NCBI RefSeq assembly: GCF_002608075.1 | Contig: NZ_LAHA01000073.1 | Coordinates: 1-38,540 of the forward strand | Source: Nostoc linckia z4 | GTDB lineage: Bacteria; Cyanobacteriota; Cyanobacteriia; Cyanobacteriales; Nostocaceae | Length of the DNA stretch: 38,540 bases | Direction of reading: 5' to 3' | Part shown: one piece after another, positions 24,418-32,683 of the stretch | Position numbering within the stretch: the stretch's first letter is position 1 | Layout of the letters: each line of letters begins with the position of its first letter | Made by a program: the position numbers and the translations under genes | Notes under the pieces: generated by a model | Database searches by the model: none | The model's input: only the letters and a program-made list of their open reading frames with translations | Told to the model about the DNA's origin: nothing

Positions 24418-25332
24418 TTACTCACCCGTTTTTAACTTTGGTTTTGGTAAGGTACGCGGCACAGAGGTATTATCCTGACTAGTCGCTCTTGACTTACCTT
24501 TCTTCCGTGCAGGTGGTGCTGCTGCTCTTTGCGCTTTCTTAGCTGCAAGTTGCACTGTGGCTTTATCCTCCTTAGACGCTTTGAGAAATCTGGGTGCAGC
24601 TTCTTGTGGTAGCGCAGTCAGTGCAACAAAACCGAAGACATCACGCCCTGGCAGAAATTTAGCCTTGACTGTCACAAAGGCTGCGCGTCCTTGCTCCTCT
24701 TTAGCCACCTTGGGATTAAATCTGAAGGGTCGGACGGGTGCATCTTTCCATAGCAAGGGTATATGACTTGCCTTCATGAATTTCACCTTTCGGGCAGGCT
24801 CGGACTGCTTAATAAATTCGAGTCTTTCATCAGAGAAATTTCGGAACACCGAGATACAGGGAGTAGAGCAGACAGGAATGAACTGCCATAATCCTGATAA
24901 TTTAAACTCCAGGTCTTCTAACTCTCCTGAAACTGCATCTAGTTTTCGCCCTCTGTCAAAGCCCACTAACTGAAAAGCGATGCGATGGGGTTGCTCTCTG
25001 CGTGGAAAGTGAATTGCCTTTGGATAAACAACCAAACGCTGATTATGGTTGCCAGTATTTTCTATTTCCTTCTTGAGAGCGTTTAATACATCCCATTGTC
25101 GCTTCGAGTAGTAAAGTGGGTATTCATAGCTACCGATAGTAACAGTGCTTTGTCCATCTGAACTGAAGTTGATATCCCCAGTAATTACCCCAACAGCTTG
25201 AAATATTGCTGTTGTCGATTCAACATCTGTTTCTGTTGACGTATCAACATTTACTTGCTCTTCATCCGATGGAGTTTCAACTGTCGGTACTGCTTGGGTT
25301 GACTCAAGCGAGGTAAATTCAGCAGATGCCAT
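24418..25332 (-). CDS. Plasmid protein of unknown function next to the replication gene
   Basis: The 304-aa protein is not recognised. There is a Thr/Glu-rich disordered N-terminus (1-45), then a beta-rich domain with AVGVITGDINFSSDGQSTVT (about 47-66), a LVVYPKAIHFPRREQPHRIA block (about 99-118), a cysteine pair in IPVCSTPCISVF, and FRFNPKVAKEEQGRAAFV. A Lys/Ala/Pro-rich basic tail follows (about 255-304), likely binding nucleic acid. It lies 147 bp after the replication protein on the same strand, so an accessory role in replication, such as single-strand or RNA binding, is plausible. It shares block order with the protein at 2800-3486. Confidence 0.7.
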   Translation of the reverse strand: MASAEFTSLESTQAVPTVETPSDEEQVNVDTSTETDVESTTAIFQAVGVITGDINFSSDGQSTVTIGSYEYPLYYSKRQWDVLNALKKEIENTGNHNQRLVVYPKAIHFPRREQPHRIAFQLVGFDRGRKLDAVSGELEDLEFKLSGLWQFIPVCSTPCISVFRNFSDERLEFIKQSEPARKVKFMKASHIPLLWKDAPVRPFRFNPKVAKEEQGRAAFVTVKAKFLPGRDVFGFVALTALPQEAAPRFLKASKEDKATVQLAAKKAQRAAAPPARKKGKSRATSQDNTSVPRTLPKPKLKTGE

Positions 25333-25457
25333 GATTATTGTTAATAGGAGAGAAATCGCGGTCTAATTCAATCTTAATTGTCTATCAAGTGTCTACATGA
25401 CTGGCGGCATTGTCGATGCTGCAAAATTCCCTAATCGGGTTTTACATCGGTGACAAT

Positions 25458-25475
25458 AACTGTTAACTGATTTAA
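25458..25475. repeat. Copy of the aactgttNactgatttaa motif
   Basis: aactgttaactgatttaa lies in the gap between the replication protein and the 304-aa gene. Two near-identical copies are at 35487-35504 and 35533-35550. Dispersed 17-18 bp repeats could be binding sites of a plasmid replication or partition protein. Confidence 0.5.
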
Positions 25476-25479
25476 CGCC

Positions 25480-28400
25480 TTAATGCAGAAATTTTATCCA
25501 ATCACTCCTGAAGATTTCTAATTGACATAATTGATGTTTATTGCCTCGATAGTCAATTGTTGCGCTACAGAAATATGTTTCCATTAATTGAACGCTCTTA
25601 ATGATTCCGACTTGCCACTTGCGAACACTGTCGTTGAAAAACTCAACTTTATCCCCAACTTTCAATTCCGGGCGAGATAATTCGCTTTCTCGTGTATTTA
25701 TCAATTCACCATCTTGTCGAGGAGAAAACCCAGTCACAGGATGGCTGTCCTGGCTGTCCAAGGAGTTTTCGGCAAGATTTACTTCTTGGACAGGCTCAAA
25801 AGATGTCACAGTAAGGCTGTCCAAGTTGGACGCATTGTCATTGGGGACTGAAGGGTTATCAGTTAAATTGACAAATTGATTAACTCCAGTTTCAGAATTT
25901 TCTTCATCTTTTTTTTGCAATGCTAATTCTTGGGGGGGGACAATTGGACAGGGTGGACAGCCCTGCTGTGTAAGGCTTTGGGCTTGTCCAGGGTCAAATC
26001 GAGGGGTATTTAGTGGGTGGACAGGGTGGACAGTCTTGCTGTGTAAGGGTTCTGGCGTTTTGGTCGGGTGAAAAAACTCTTCAAATTCCTCTATTCCCCC
26101 TTCAAGGCATTTATCTTTAAAGCAATACCAAAATTCCGCCCTGGATTGTGAAGAATCCGGTGGCCCTTCCGGTACTTTCATCTCAAAGACCCCAGCCAGT
26201 GGTTCAATGAATGCAAAGTGGGACTGAATTCTTTCACGCTTTCCGTTGACCGTAGGTGTCCAGCTACGTTCTTTGAAGTTGTGGGGCAAGACTGTTTTTA
26301 AATGGCTAATAAATTTGGACATCCCCAAAGGAGCATAACCATGTTCTCGGCAGTAAAGTACATACCAACTGTGTAAACGGCTTTGTGGGATAAATGTTTC
26401 GGTCGTTGAAGGGCGTAAGCACAAATCCACAAAGGATTTGGTAGAGTCCCCGTACAAAGATGCCTCTAGCGCCAGATTCTTCGCTCGATCTGAAGAAGGT
26501 GGCGATAACAAAATGCGATCGCGTTCTGCTCGTGGCATTGCTAAAGCCCAAGAAATGATGTCGGACTTCACCTCTTGTAGTTTCAGCCACAAGTCTGGGT
26601 CAGGGGTTACATCTCGGTTTTTTACTGGAATTGGGTAAGCTCGACGCATCCAACCGTCGCCAGCATTTTCGATCTGTAGATGACTTACAGAGGCAACCCA
26701 AAACCGAATGTACCACTGGATTGAATAAGCCACTGGGTTGAATAAAGCGCGTCCGCTCATTGCCCCATTGTCAACTAATTCGTAAAAAGCTCGGACTCCT
26801 TCGGCATAACCTCCTACATCAGGGAATCCAAATATCCGCTTTCCACTTAAATATTGATGCCGTCCTTCCGGTGTAGAAATATCCGCAAATTGTGAAGCGC
26901 TACTAGAGCCGGATTCGCCAAATAAACTACTCCAAAACCGTCCTAGCGTCCCCTTGCCCCCACCACTTAAGCCAATTAAGTGGGGAAACCGACCATAAGG
27001 GGCAGTTGGGTCTAAAAACATACTCGTGAATGCCCGAATTACTTCAACCAATTCTGATCCAAAGCTTTCAGTTATAAATTTGAGAAAAACTTCTGGGCAT
27101 GGTTTGTTGGCTTCGTAATCGTGGGGAATAATATTAGTGAGGTAAAAATCTTTGCGATGAGGCATTTGTTCACCAGTTCGCAAATCAACGACACAATTGT
27201 TAAACCCTAATAAATGAGTATTGGTTGGCAGTGGTTCTGCTGGTTCTAAGCGACTGCGGCAATATTTAAAGGCAGATTCCTTGTGTGCGTTAGTTTCGTA
27301 AGGCTTGGTTATTCTCCAACCAAATGTTTTTGTGTAAGAGAGCTTGTAAGCGGATTCTCCAGCGTCTGCGAGGAGCTTGTAAGCTTTATTATCATCTTGG
27401 TGTTGCCATTGCTTATTCTCTTGTGACCATTTGTAAAAGGATGAATTCACTACCATCCATTCAGTTTTCGGAAAGATTTTTCGGTAAGCCCAGCCATCAA
27501 AAGTACCCGCCGTCACGCAGTTAGAATAGGGTAAATTCATGGATTGGCATACAGGCAAGTAAAATGCCTCTGGGTCTGCTGGGTCAATATCTATTTTGGA
27601 ATTAGATAAATCCGTAACTTCTTTTTCAATAGTTTCAGATTCTACCTGTTGCGATTGCGATCGCTCTGCTTGCTTTCGCTCTGCTACAGCCGCGTGAATC
27701 TCCTGCTCTAGCCTGCGGATAAATTCTGGTGTTTCCATCTGCGCCAAGATTTCTTTGATATCACTCGACTTATATGGTAAATCGGGGCAGATGCTATTGG
27801 GGTTAATTCCAATAAATCCAATCCCTACCTCGGCTGCACAGTCCTGGCAGGTCTGGAGTTTCTTTAGCCCAGTGTCATCGGGGTCATGGAGAAAAACGAT
27901 TAATCCTATGCCTGCTTCAATTGCGCGTTGATATTCGGGTGTGATAGTCTTTTTATCCCATCCACTGCCTTGGAAGGTAATTCCAGCAAGACCATGCGAG
28001 CGAGCCACTTCTACGCATCCCTCGCCTTCATGCTGGAGTAATGCCGGGGTTCCATTTACTGATTTAGCGGCGGCTAGAGCTTCATCAATACGGTATGCTC
28101 CCCAAGGCAAATCGCCTTTTTTCATTTGGGGTGTGCCATCTGCAAGCCTATGCCATTGCCGAAAGGTCTTGCTATAACCTTTCTCCTTATTGGCATCTGG
28201 CCACTGGTAGCGAACTATCCATTGTGATTCTGAGTAAGGATAAATTGTTTCGGTGGCACTGCCCTCAACATCTTTTGGTGGTCTACTCGTTAATTTTTTC
28301 GGTTGGGGAATATCGGTTACAGTATCCGTCAACATCACCAAACCTAATTCACCATCTGGAATTGGTGCTGGTTTGGGCAAGATTCTCTCTTTCTTGGGTA

Positions 28401-28692
28401 TTCTCGCTTTTGGGGAAGTTGTGTAATTAGCCCCTGCCCTTTCTGCTAAAACTTCAGCCCAAGGTTTGATCGCCTCTCTGACGTGTTTGCACTCACAGCC
28501 GTTAAAGCATCTGTACTTCCCGGTTTCTGGGACGATAGATAAGTCATTCCCGCCACAAACTGGACAAATAAACTTATCTTTAGCTTTGGACGGTTCTAGC
28601 TGATCTTGAAAATTTCGGATGTCGAAGGAGGCGAACGCCCCTGGCATAACGGAGCCGCCAACTGTCTCTTGTCCTTTTAATAGGGCTACCAT
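25480..28692 (-). CDS. Plasmid replication protein: zinc-finger/TOPRIM primase with SF3-like helicase
   Basis: The 1070-aa protein combines several parts. A zinc finger (about 43-68) has CPVCGG and CFNGCEC. A TOPRIM-like domain (about 210-300) carries LLQHEGEGCVEVARSHGLAG and IVFLHDPDDTG. A P4/D5-type helicase core (about 480-780) has the Walker A LIGLSGGGKGTLGRFW near residue 575 and IFGFPDVGGYAEG. A Gln/Pro/Ser-rich linker (about 860-1000) is followed by a small beta-barrel-like domain, KVGDKVEFFNDSVRKWQVG to the end. It probably primes and unwinds the plasmid origin. aagga about 8 bases before the ATG supports the start. The AT-rich region behind its 5' end is a possible origin. The C-terminal barrel looks SH3/Tudor-like and is unusual for this family. 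Confidence 0.85.
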   Translation of the reverse strand: MVALLKGQETVGGSVMPGAFASFDIRNFQDQLEPSKAKDKFICPVCGGNDLSIVPETGKYRCFNGCECKHVREAIKPWAEVLAERAGANYTTSPKARIPKKERILPKPAPIPDGELGLVMLTDTVTDIPQPKKLTSRPPKDVEGSATETIYPYSESQWIVRYQWPDANKEKGYSKTFRQWHRLADGTPQMKKGDLPWGAYRIDEALAAAKSVNGTPALLQHEGEGCVEVARSHGLAGITFQGSGWDKKTITPEYQRAIEAGIGLIVFLHDPDDTGLKKLQTCQDCAAEVGIGFIGINPNSICPDLPYKSSDIKEILAQMETPEFIRRLEQEIHAAVAERKQAERSQSQQVESETIEKEVTDLSNSKIDIDPADPEAFYLPVCQSMNLPYSNCVTAGTFDGWAYRKIFPKTEWMVVNSSFYKWSQENKQWQHQDDNKAYKLLADAGESAYKLSYTKTFGWRITKPYETNAHKESAFKYCRSRLEPAEPLPTNTHLLGFNNCVVDLRTGEQMPHRKDFYLTNIIPHDYEANKPCPEVFLKFITESFGSELVEVIRAFTSMFLDPTAPYGRFPHLIGLSGGGKGTLGRFWSSLFGESGSSSASQFADISTPEGRHQYLSGKRIFGFPDVGGYAEGVRAFYELVDNGAMSGRALFNPVAYSIQWYIRFWVASVSHLQIENAGDGWMRRAYPIPVKNRDVTPDPDLWLKLQEVKSDIISWALAMPRAERDRILLSPPSSDRAKNLALEASLYGDSTKSFVDLCLRPSTTETFIPQSRLHSWYVLYCREHGYAPLGMSKFISHLKTVLPHNFKERSWTPTVNGKRERIQSHFAFIEPLAGVFEMKVPEGPPDSSQSRAEFWYCFKDKCLEGGIEEFEEFFHPTKTPEPLHSKTVHPVHPLNTPRFDPGQAQSLTQQGCPPCPIVPPQELALQKKDEENSETGVNQFVNLTDNPSVPNDNASNLDSLTVTSFEPVQEVNLAENSLDSQDSHPVTGFSPRQDGELINTRESELSRPELKVGDKVEFFNDSVRKWQVGIIKSVQLMETYFCSATIDYRGNKHQLCQLEIFRSDWIKFLH

Positions 28693-29181
28693 TGTGAAAT
28701 CCTTGTGAGGTAAGTGATGTGGTTTTACCTCCCCTGAAGATTCACCAAAATTTTAATCAAATTTCTCGTTAAACCCGTTGTAGGAAGTTGTAAGAAGTAC
28801 TAGGAACTGATAACATTAGGTTATAAAGAAATTTAATAGAAAAAAACTACGGGGTGTCTTCTAGGACTGTTAAACAACTAGCTCTAACTAGTTGAGTCTT
28901 GGGGAGGCATTCTTTTCTTATGTATATCGAGTGACATGACACTTAGAAAAGATGAACTAAGGGTATAGTCTTATTACATAGTAAATTATCTCAGGCAAAA
29001 AAAATAATAAATATCTCAGCTTTATAAAATAAAACAATTTATCTATTTTCCTCAAGCCAAGACACAGCAAAGCTTATACAAGTTTTCAATTAGTATTAAA
29101 AACCAGATAAATACGTCACTATATTAATAGTATTAGTGGGCTAAAAATAATTCAATTTGTTGATGCTGCTTCAAAAAGACA
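28693..29181. other. AT-rich region upstream of the replication gene (origin candidate)
   Basis: This 489-bp gap has no credible gene. It is clearly AT-rich and contains the inverted repeat caactag-ctctaa-ctagttg near 28874-28893, with outer gact/agtc flanks, and A/T tracts around 28990-29050. The replication promoter must lie here. Its position makes it a candidate vegetative origin, but I see no iteron array in it. Confidence 0.4.
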
Positions 29182-29427
29182 TTAATCTAAGATTTTGACT
29201 GACTTAATACCTTGGCTGCATTTCTGGACTAACAGCCATCTTTTAGCCTCTGGCTCTAGCGCGGGCATGATTCTCCAGTTGAAAACATCTGCCCAAGTTT
29301 CAACCCCGTGAGCGTTTGCAAAACTGACTTCAAGTTCCTTGAACCGTACCCAATCGCGATCGCTAATAGCCGTCAAAACCTGGATAAATGTACTTAGTGG
29401 TATTAGAGCTGCTGTTTCAGTCAACAT
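29182..29427 (-). CDS. Hypothetical small protein
   Basis: The 81-aa, mostly helical protein has SDRDWVRFKELEVSFANAHG (22-41) and a Trp-rich middle (WADVFNWRI). No family recognised. It follows the RHH-like gene on the same strand, 58 bp away, and both point towards the replication gene. It could belong to replication control. Confidence 0.6.
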   Translation of the reverse strand: MLTETAALIPLSTFIQVLTAISDRDWVRFKELEVSFANAHGVETWADVFNWRIMPALEPEAKRWLLVQKCSQGIKSVKILD

Positions 29428-29485
29428 ACCTGTTTTTATCTATAGCCTTTGAAAGCAATTCTACACCTAATACGCTAGTACGCAA

Positions 29486-29701
29486 TTATCCTTGTGAATG
29501 CTGCTTATCCAAAAACTCCTGGACTAGCTCACAGATCACGGTGTCCATCGTCCGATTATTTTTAACGCACCACAACTTAAATTCTGTATGCAAATCCTTT
29601 GGCATCCTTGCTCTAAGATGTGCCACTTCATCTGGTTTATCCCCTTTAGGTCTACCCACAATTACGCAATTACTCATAAACTCTACTTTTTGATTATCCA
29701 C
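29486..29701 (-). CDS. Ribbon-helix-helix-like small protein
   Basis: The 71-aa protein has an RHH-like pattern. A strand VAHLRARMPKDLHTEFKLWC (26-45) is followed by NNRTMDTVICELVQEFLDKQ (48-67). Such CopG/Arc-like proteins regulate plasmid copy number or small operons. The true start may be the internal Met at residue 9 (MSNCVIVG). It precedes the small hypothetical gene and then the replication gene on the same strand, so a role as replication repressor is plausible but unproven. Confidence 0.65.
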   Translation of the reverse strand: MDNQKVEFMSNCVIVGRPKGDKPDEVAHLRARMPKDLHTEFKLWCVKNNRTMDTVICELVQEFLDKQHSQG

Positions 29702-29776
29702 TTATAATCAGTAATTTTCATTTTTGCGTACTAGAGTTTTAGCGTAATAGAGTAATTTGGTGTTATAGTGTGGCTA

Positions 29777-29790
29777 TGGCATAAATGCCA
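29777..29790. promoter_or_regulatory. Palindrome tggcat-aa-atgcca in the divergent spacer
   Basis: This perfect 6-bp-arm palindrome lies between the divergent minus-strand RHH gene (start 29701) and the plus-strand small gene. A repressor site for both is conceivable. Confidence 0.35.
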
Positions 29791-29988
29791 CGGTTTGACG
29801 AAGCCTGTATCAGATGGTTGAAACGGCAGAGTTACTTAATTAGCTACCACGCAAAAGCAGAGAAGGCAAAAACGCCAATGGCAGACAAGATACACGTATT
29901 CTTGGCGACTTCAGCCTGCGAATTGATTTTGAGGAGAATTTATGCGAGTAACAATCAGGCAGTCTCTACACCCATTTATCAGCAATAA
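29785..29988 (+). CDS. Possible small protein (weakly supported)
   Basis: The 67-aa frame starts within the palindrome at 29777-29790 and overlaps the better supported gene at 29942 by 47 bp. Composition is plausible (MPRFDEACIRWLKRQSYLIS at the start, then a Lys/Ala-rich helix), but no ribosome site or family is visible. The overlap with the next gene fits either translational coupling or a chance frame. Confidence 0.35.
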   Translation: MPRFDEACIRWLKRQSYLISYHAKAEKAKTPMADKIHVFLATSACELILRRIYASNNQAVSTPIYQQ

Positions 29989-30106
29989 AGCGCAGGAATT
30001 GGGTATTAATGACCATGCAGAGGTGGTTAACTTCCTTTTACTTCAGATATTGCAAAATTCGATGCTGTCACAGGCTCCCACAAGGGGGACTCAAGATACT
30101 CAGTAG
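29942..30106 (+). CDS. Short hypothetical protein with strong ribosome site
   Basis: This frame encodes 54 aa (MRVTIRQSLHPFISNKAQEL at the start, then GINDHAEVVNFLLLQILQNS). gaggag lies 6 bases before the ATG, which is good evidence for translation. The pattern strand - helix - NDHAEVVNFLLLQIL resembles a minimal RHH or MetJ/Arc-like protein. Directly after it comes the TGAAAC repeat array, which it might bind. Confidence 0.55.
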   Translation: MRVTIRQSLHPFISNKAQELGINDHAEVVNFLLLQILQNSMLSQAPTRGTQDTQ

Positions 30107-30107
30107 T

Positions 30108-30223
30108 GTTTCATAGATACGTTTCATGAAACAGTTTCAACGGTTGCATCAATGTTTCAGCCTCACTTTAACCGTGAAACGCCACTGACACTCGCCAGAA
30201 ATATGAAACATGAAACATGAAAC
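30108..30223. promoter_or_regulatory. parC: Array of TGAAAC/GTTTCA motifs (centromere/operator candidate)
   Basis: Nine copies of the hexamer in either orientation lie in 116 bp: 30108, 30121, 30127, 30134, 30154, 30175, 30204, 30211 and 30218. The 7-mer atgaaac is repeated three times in tandem at 30203-30223, and gtttcatgaaac is palindromic at 30121-30132. It precedes the ParM-like gene. In ParMRC systems ParR binds such a repeat array before parM, which then acts as centromere and operator. Confidence 0.6.
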
Positions 30224-30286
30224 GTTAGTTGATTTTGACTACTTTTGCTTGTGACAGTGACGATAAAAAGTTGAGAGCCAAACGAT

Positions 30287-31495
30287 ATGTCAAGACCTAA
30301 AAAACAACCAACATCTATAAGCGCGGACGCACCGAACATAAACGAGCCTGCAACTATAACAGAGAAAGCATCGATGCCATCAAAAAAAATAATTCATTTG
30401 ATGCTAGATGCTGGGCGCTCCAGTATCAAATATCAGGCTTTTGTTAACAACGAAACTGGCACAACATGCTTCGACAAAACTCAGCAACCGCCAGTGATGA
30501 AGACTGAATCTCTGGTGTGTTGTGTACCATCAGTGCCATTTGGAGAATTAGGAGCTTTCAGCCTCAGCCGAGCCAAAGATGAAAACAACAAAGATGTTGT
30601 AGAGCATTGGGTTGTTGGTAGCTCCGCCAGACTGCAAGGTAAAGAGTACATAGCGATGAGCGATGGAGAAAATTACAAAGTAGACTACTTCCCCTTACTG
30701 GCACTAGGCGCAATCGCATCTCTGCCGAATCTGTTGGAGTTGTCCACAGGCACTTCCGACAAACGTAGAACCTTGCACATTCGTTTATCAACGCTCTCCC
30801 TAGCTTCTCCATTAGAACTAAAAAAAGCCATTGAAAAATGCAAGTGGATAGCGGTAGACGGTGTTAGATACCGTTTGTGCTTCTCAAAGCAGGGCTTTCT
30901 TGGATTTCCAGAGGGGTATGGCGCGTCACTTTGGGCAAGCGAACGCTTTGACGATAAACAGTTCCATACTTTTGATATTGGATATGGTACAGCCACAATC
31001 AGCGAATACAGTAATCTCGGCAAATTACCAAAACGGGTAACTTGTAGCCCGAATGGTGGCGGTGGTGTTGCCACACTAATCAAAGAATTCTCTCTGGCAT
31101 TGAGCAATACCGATTCTTCTAAAATGATTCGCCCCTCCCAACTGCGCGAGATTTTGGAAACTGCAACCGTTGGCGATAACGGCATAAGTGCGATTGCACC
31201 TGATGGCGAAAACATTGGAGCCGAACTAGAAAACGCTATTCATTCATGGATGAAAGATTCTCCCTTGGCTTATGCCCTGGATGATGTCTCCGTGAAGGCT
31301 AGACGCAGCAAGGTAACTTTGTGTGGCGGTGCGTTTGCGATCGCGCCTGTGCAGATGTTGATTAAAGAAAGATTACTCAAGGCAAGCATTCCCGAAAGTA
31401 ATTTGTTGATTCCAGAAAATCCTGGAACCGTTGCTTTATCAGAGATGAAAAAACTTTACTTAGGAGAAACGACCGATGTTAAACAAGCGGCTTAA
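30287..31495 (+). CDS. parM: ParM/StbA-like actin-family plasmid segregation protein
   Basis: The 402-aa protein has actin-fold nucleotide motifs. LMLDAGRSSIKYQAFVNN (about 38-55) is phosphate loop 1. HTFDIGYGTATISEYSNLGK (about 226-245) is phosphate loop 2, and VTLCGGAFAIAP (about 348-359) is the adenosine motif. A 30-residue polar N-terminal extension precedes the fold. ParM-like proteins polymerise with ATP and push sister plasmids apart. The repeat array upstream and the RHH protein starting inside its last codons give the full parC-parM-parR order. The family is divergent in cyanobacteria, so the functional claim rests on context as well as motifs. Confidence 0.78.
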   Translation: MSRPKKQPTSISADAPNINEPATITEKASMPSKKIIHLMLDAGRSSIKYQAFVNNETGTTCFDKTQQPPVMKTESLVCCVPSVPFGELGAFSLSRAKDENNKDVVEHWVVGSSARLQGKEYIAMSDGENYKVDYFPLLALGAIASLPNLLELSTGTSDKRRTLHIRLSTLSLASPLELKKAIEKCKWIAVDGVRYRLCFSKQGFLGFPEGYGASLWASERFDDKQFHTFDIGYGTATISEYSNLGKLPKRVTCSPNGGGGVATLIKEFSLALSNTDSSKMIRPSQLREILETATVGDNGISAIAPDGENIGAELENAIHSWMKDSPLAYALDDVSVKARRSKVTLCGGAFAIAPVQMLIKERLLKASIPESNLLIPENPGTVALSEMKKLYLGETTDVKQAA

Positions 31496-31670
31496 TTACA
31501 ACGTCCCAACTGACTTGACTCCAGCCATCAGAATGCTTGCAGAAATGGATGGTACAACCCCCGCCTACTGGCTGAGAAAAGCTCTAGAGAAAGTAGTTTT
31601 TGAAAGATTATCCTCACATAACAATCATCAAATTAACTTAGGTGATTTAGAGGCGATAAGAGGTGAATAA
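31476..31670 (+). CDS. parR: ParR-like small DNA-binding protein
   Basis: The 64-aa protein (MLNKRLNYNVPTDLTPAIRM at the start, then TPAYWLRKALEKVVFERL) reads as strand plus two helices, a ribbon-helix-helix fold. Its ATG overlaps the end of the ParM-like gene by 20 bp and is preceded by aggag at 9 bp. In ParMRC systems ParR couples the centromere to ParM filaments. The position and fold fit, though it is shorter than classical ParR proteins. Confidence 0.65.
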   Translation: MLNKRLNYNVPTDLTPAIRMLAEMDGTTPAYWLRKALEKVVFERLSSHNNHQINLGDLEAIRGE

Positions 31671-31701
31671 TATCAAGTTTAACTTTCAAGCGAGGTGCGA
31701 G

Positions 31702-31923
31702 ATGAACAGTATTGTTAGCACAGAAGAAATAGTAATCATTCTGGCTGGTGTTGAGCAAACTTTAAGATTGATTCAAGCTACTCCCGAATATAGGAGACTG
31801 CAAACCTCGAAGCATTTTACTACATCAAACGACTTGGTTTTGAATGATGCCATTCAATCAATTTATGAAGTTCTAGATGGCATTGAAAAAGTACAACTCG
31901 CTAACAGTTTTGATGAAGAATAA
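31702..31923 (+). CDS. Hypothetical small helical protein
   Basis: The 73-aa protein (MNSIVSTEEIVIILAGVEQT at the start) is mostly helical and acidic at its C-terminus. No family recognised. I choose the ATG at 31702, with gagg 6 bases upstream. A GTG at 31663 that overlaps the ParR-like stop would add 13 residues. It continues the operon that began with the ParM-like gene. Confidence 0.55.
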   Translation: MNSIVSTEEIVIILAGVEQTLRLIQATPEYRRLQTSKHFTTSNDLVLNDAIQSIYEVLDGIEKVQLANSFDEE

Positions 31924-32013
31924 TTGTGCAAACGCTTGCCCGGTCAAGAAAAGCGTTCGCACTTGTGACTTGCATCAGGGATGAAAACAGTACACACATT
32001 AAAGGATATCAAA

Positions 32014-32271
32014 ATGGCGCACCCAGTAGGATTTTATTCTCTCTCTCACGACAACGCACTCATTAAAGATATGTGTGAGACATGGGGCGAAGGACTAGAG
32101 AAGATGAGCGAATCAGATACACTCTGGCTAATTGCACGCGTAGCCCATGAAGCATGGTTAGCGTGTGATACGGACTCGCCTCCTAGCAACGAATCCGAGT
32201 CAGTATGGAACCGACTGCATGAGTTAAAGCAATGGGAAAAAATTGCATTGATTAAAGCAATGGTGCAGTGA
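32014..32271 (+). CDS. Hypothetical small protein
   Basis: The 85-aa protein begins MAHPVGFYSLSHDNALIKDM and has a helical ESDTLWLIARVAHEAWLACD stretch. No family recognised. aaagga lies 7 bases before the ATG at 32014, which I prefer to the in-frame ATG at 31981. It is followed 1 bp later by the next gene, so the two are coupled. Confidence 0.6.
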   Translation: MAHPVGFYSLSHDNALIKDMCETWGEGLEKMSESDTLWLIARVAHEAWLACDTDSPPSNESESVWNRLHELKQWEKIALIKAMVQ

Positions 32272-32272
32272 G

Positions 32273-32683
32273 ATGTACAAGAAACAACTGTATTTAGCTT
32301 TGGCTGGTGTTGGTGTTTGTATGTTGCCTATAATCATCCCCTTAGTACCCAAGTTGGGGGCTTATGCAGAAGCCGAGAGATTAAAAGCCACCGAAGGATT
32401 AGAGCGTAAACGCATAGAAGAACGGGCAAAAACCAGTGATGCGTTATATGAGGCGGGAGTCATGCCCACAACTCGAAAACTGAGAGTCACGAATTATTTT
32501 GATAGCAGTAAACGCAATCCCAGACCAGACACAACCATTTATCAAGATGATGAAATTGTTGATGTTTTTGACGCAACTGGTAGGTGTATTGGGCGAATAG
32601 AAGAAGGAATTTGGAAGTGGAAATACAAAGCCAAAGGAATCTGTAAAAACGTTCAAAATATCAAACCAGTGAGGAGAAAATAA
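32273..32683 (+). CDS. Hypothetical membrane-anchored protein
   Basis: The 136-aa protein has one N-terminal hydrophobic helix (LYLALAGVGVCMLPIIIPLV, about 6-25) followed by a charged helix and a small C-terminal domain with TTIYQDDEIVDVFDATGRCI. It is probably anchored with the bulk in one compartment. It starts 1 bp after the previous gene and overlaps the next by 1 bp (TAATG). The block 32014-35439 looks like one operon for a membrane apparatus; this would be one of its small subunits. Confidence 0.6.
   Translation: MYKKQLYLALAGVGVCMLPIIIPLVPKLGAYAEAERLKATEGLERKRIEERAKTSDALYEAGVMPTTRKLRVTNYFDSSKRNPRPDTTIYQDDEIVDVFDATGRCIGRIEEGIWKWKYKAKGICKNVQNIKPVRRK

Noticed and set aside
26306..26590. 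Frames antisense or out of frame within the replication gene
   Set aside because: Shadows of a well supported 1070-aa protein.
30564..31215. Minus-strand frames across the ParM-like gene
   Set aside because: Antisense shadows; actin motifs on the plus strand are clear.
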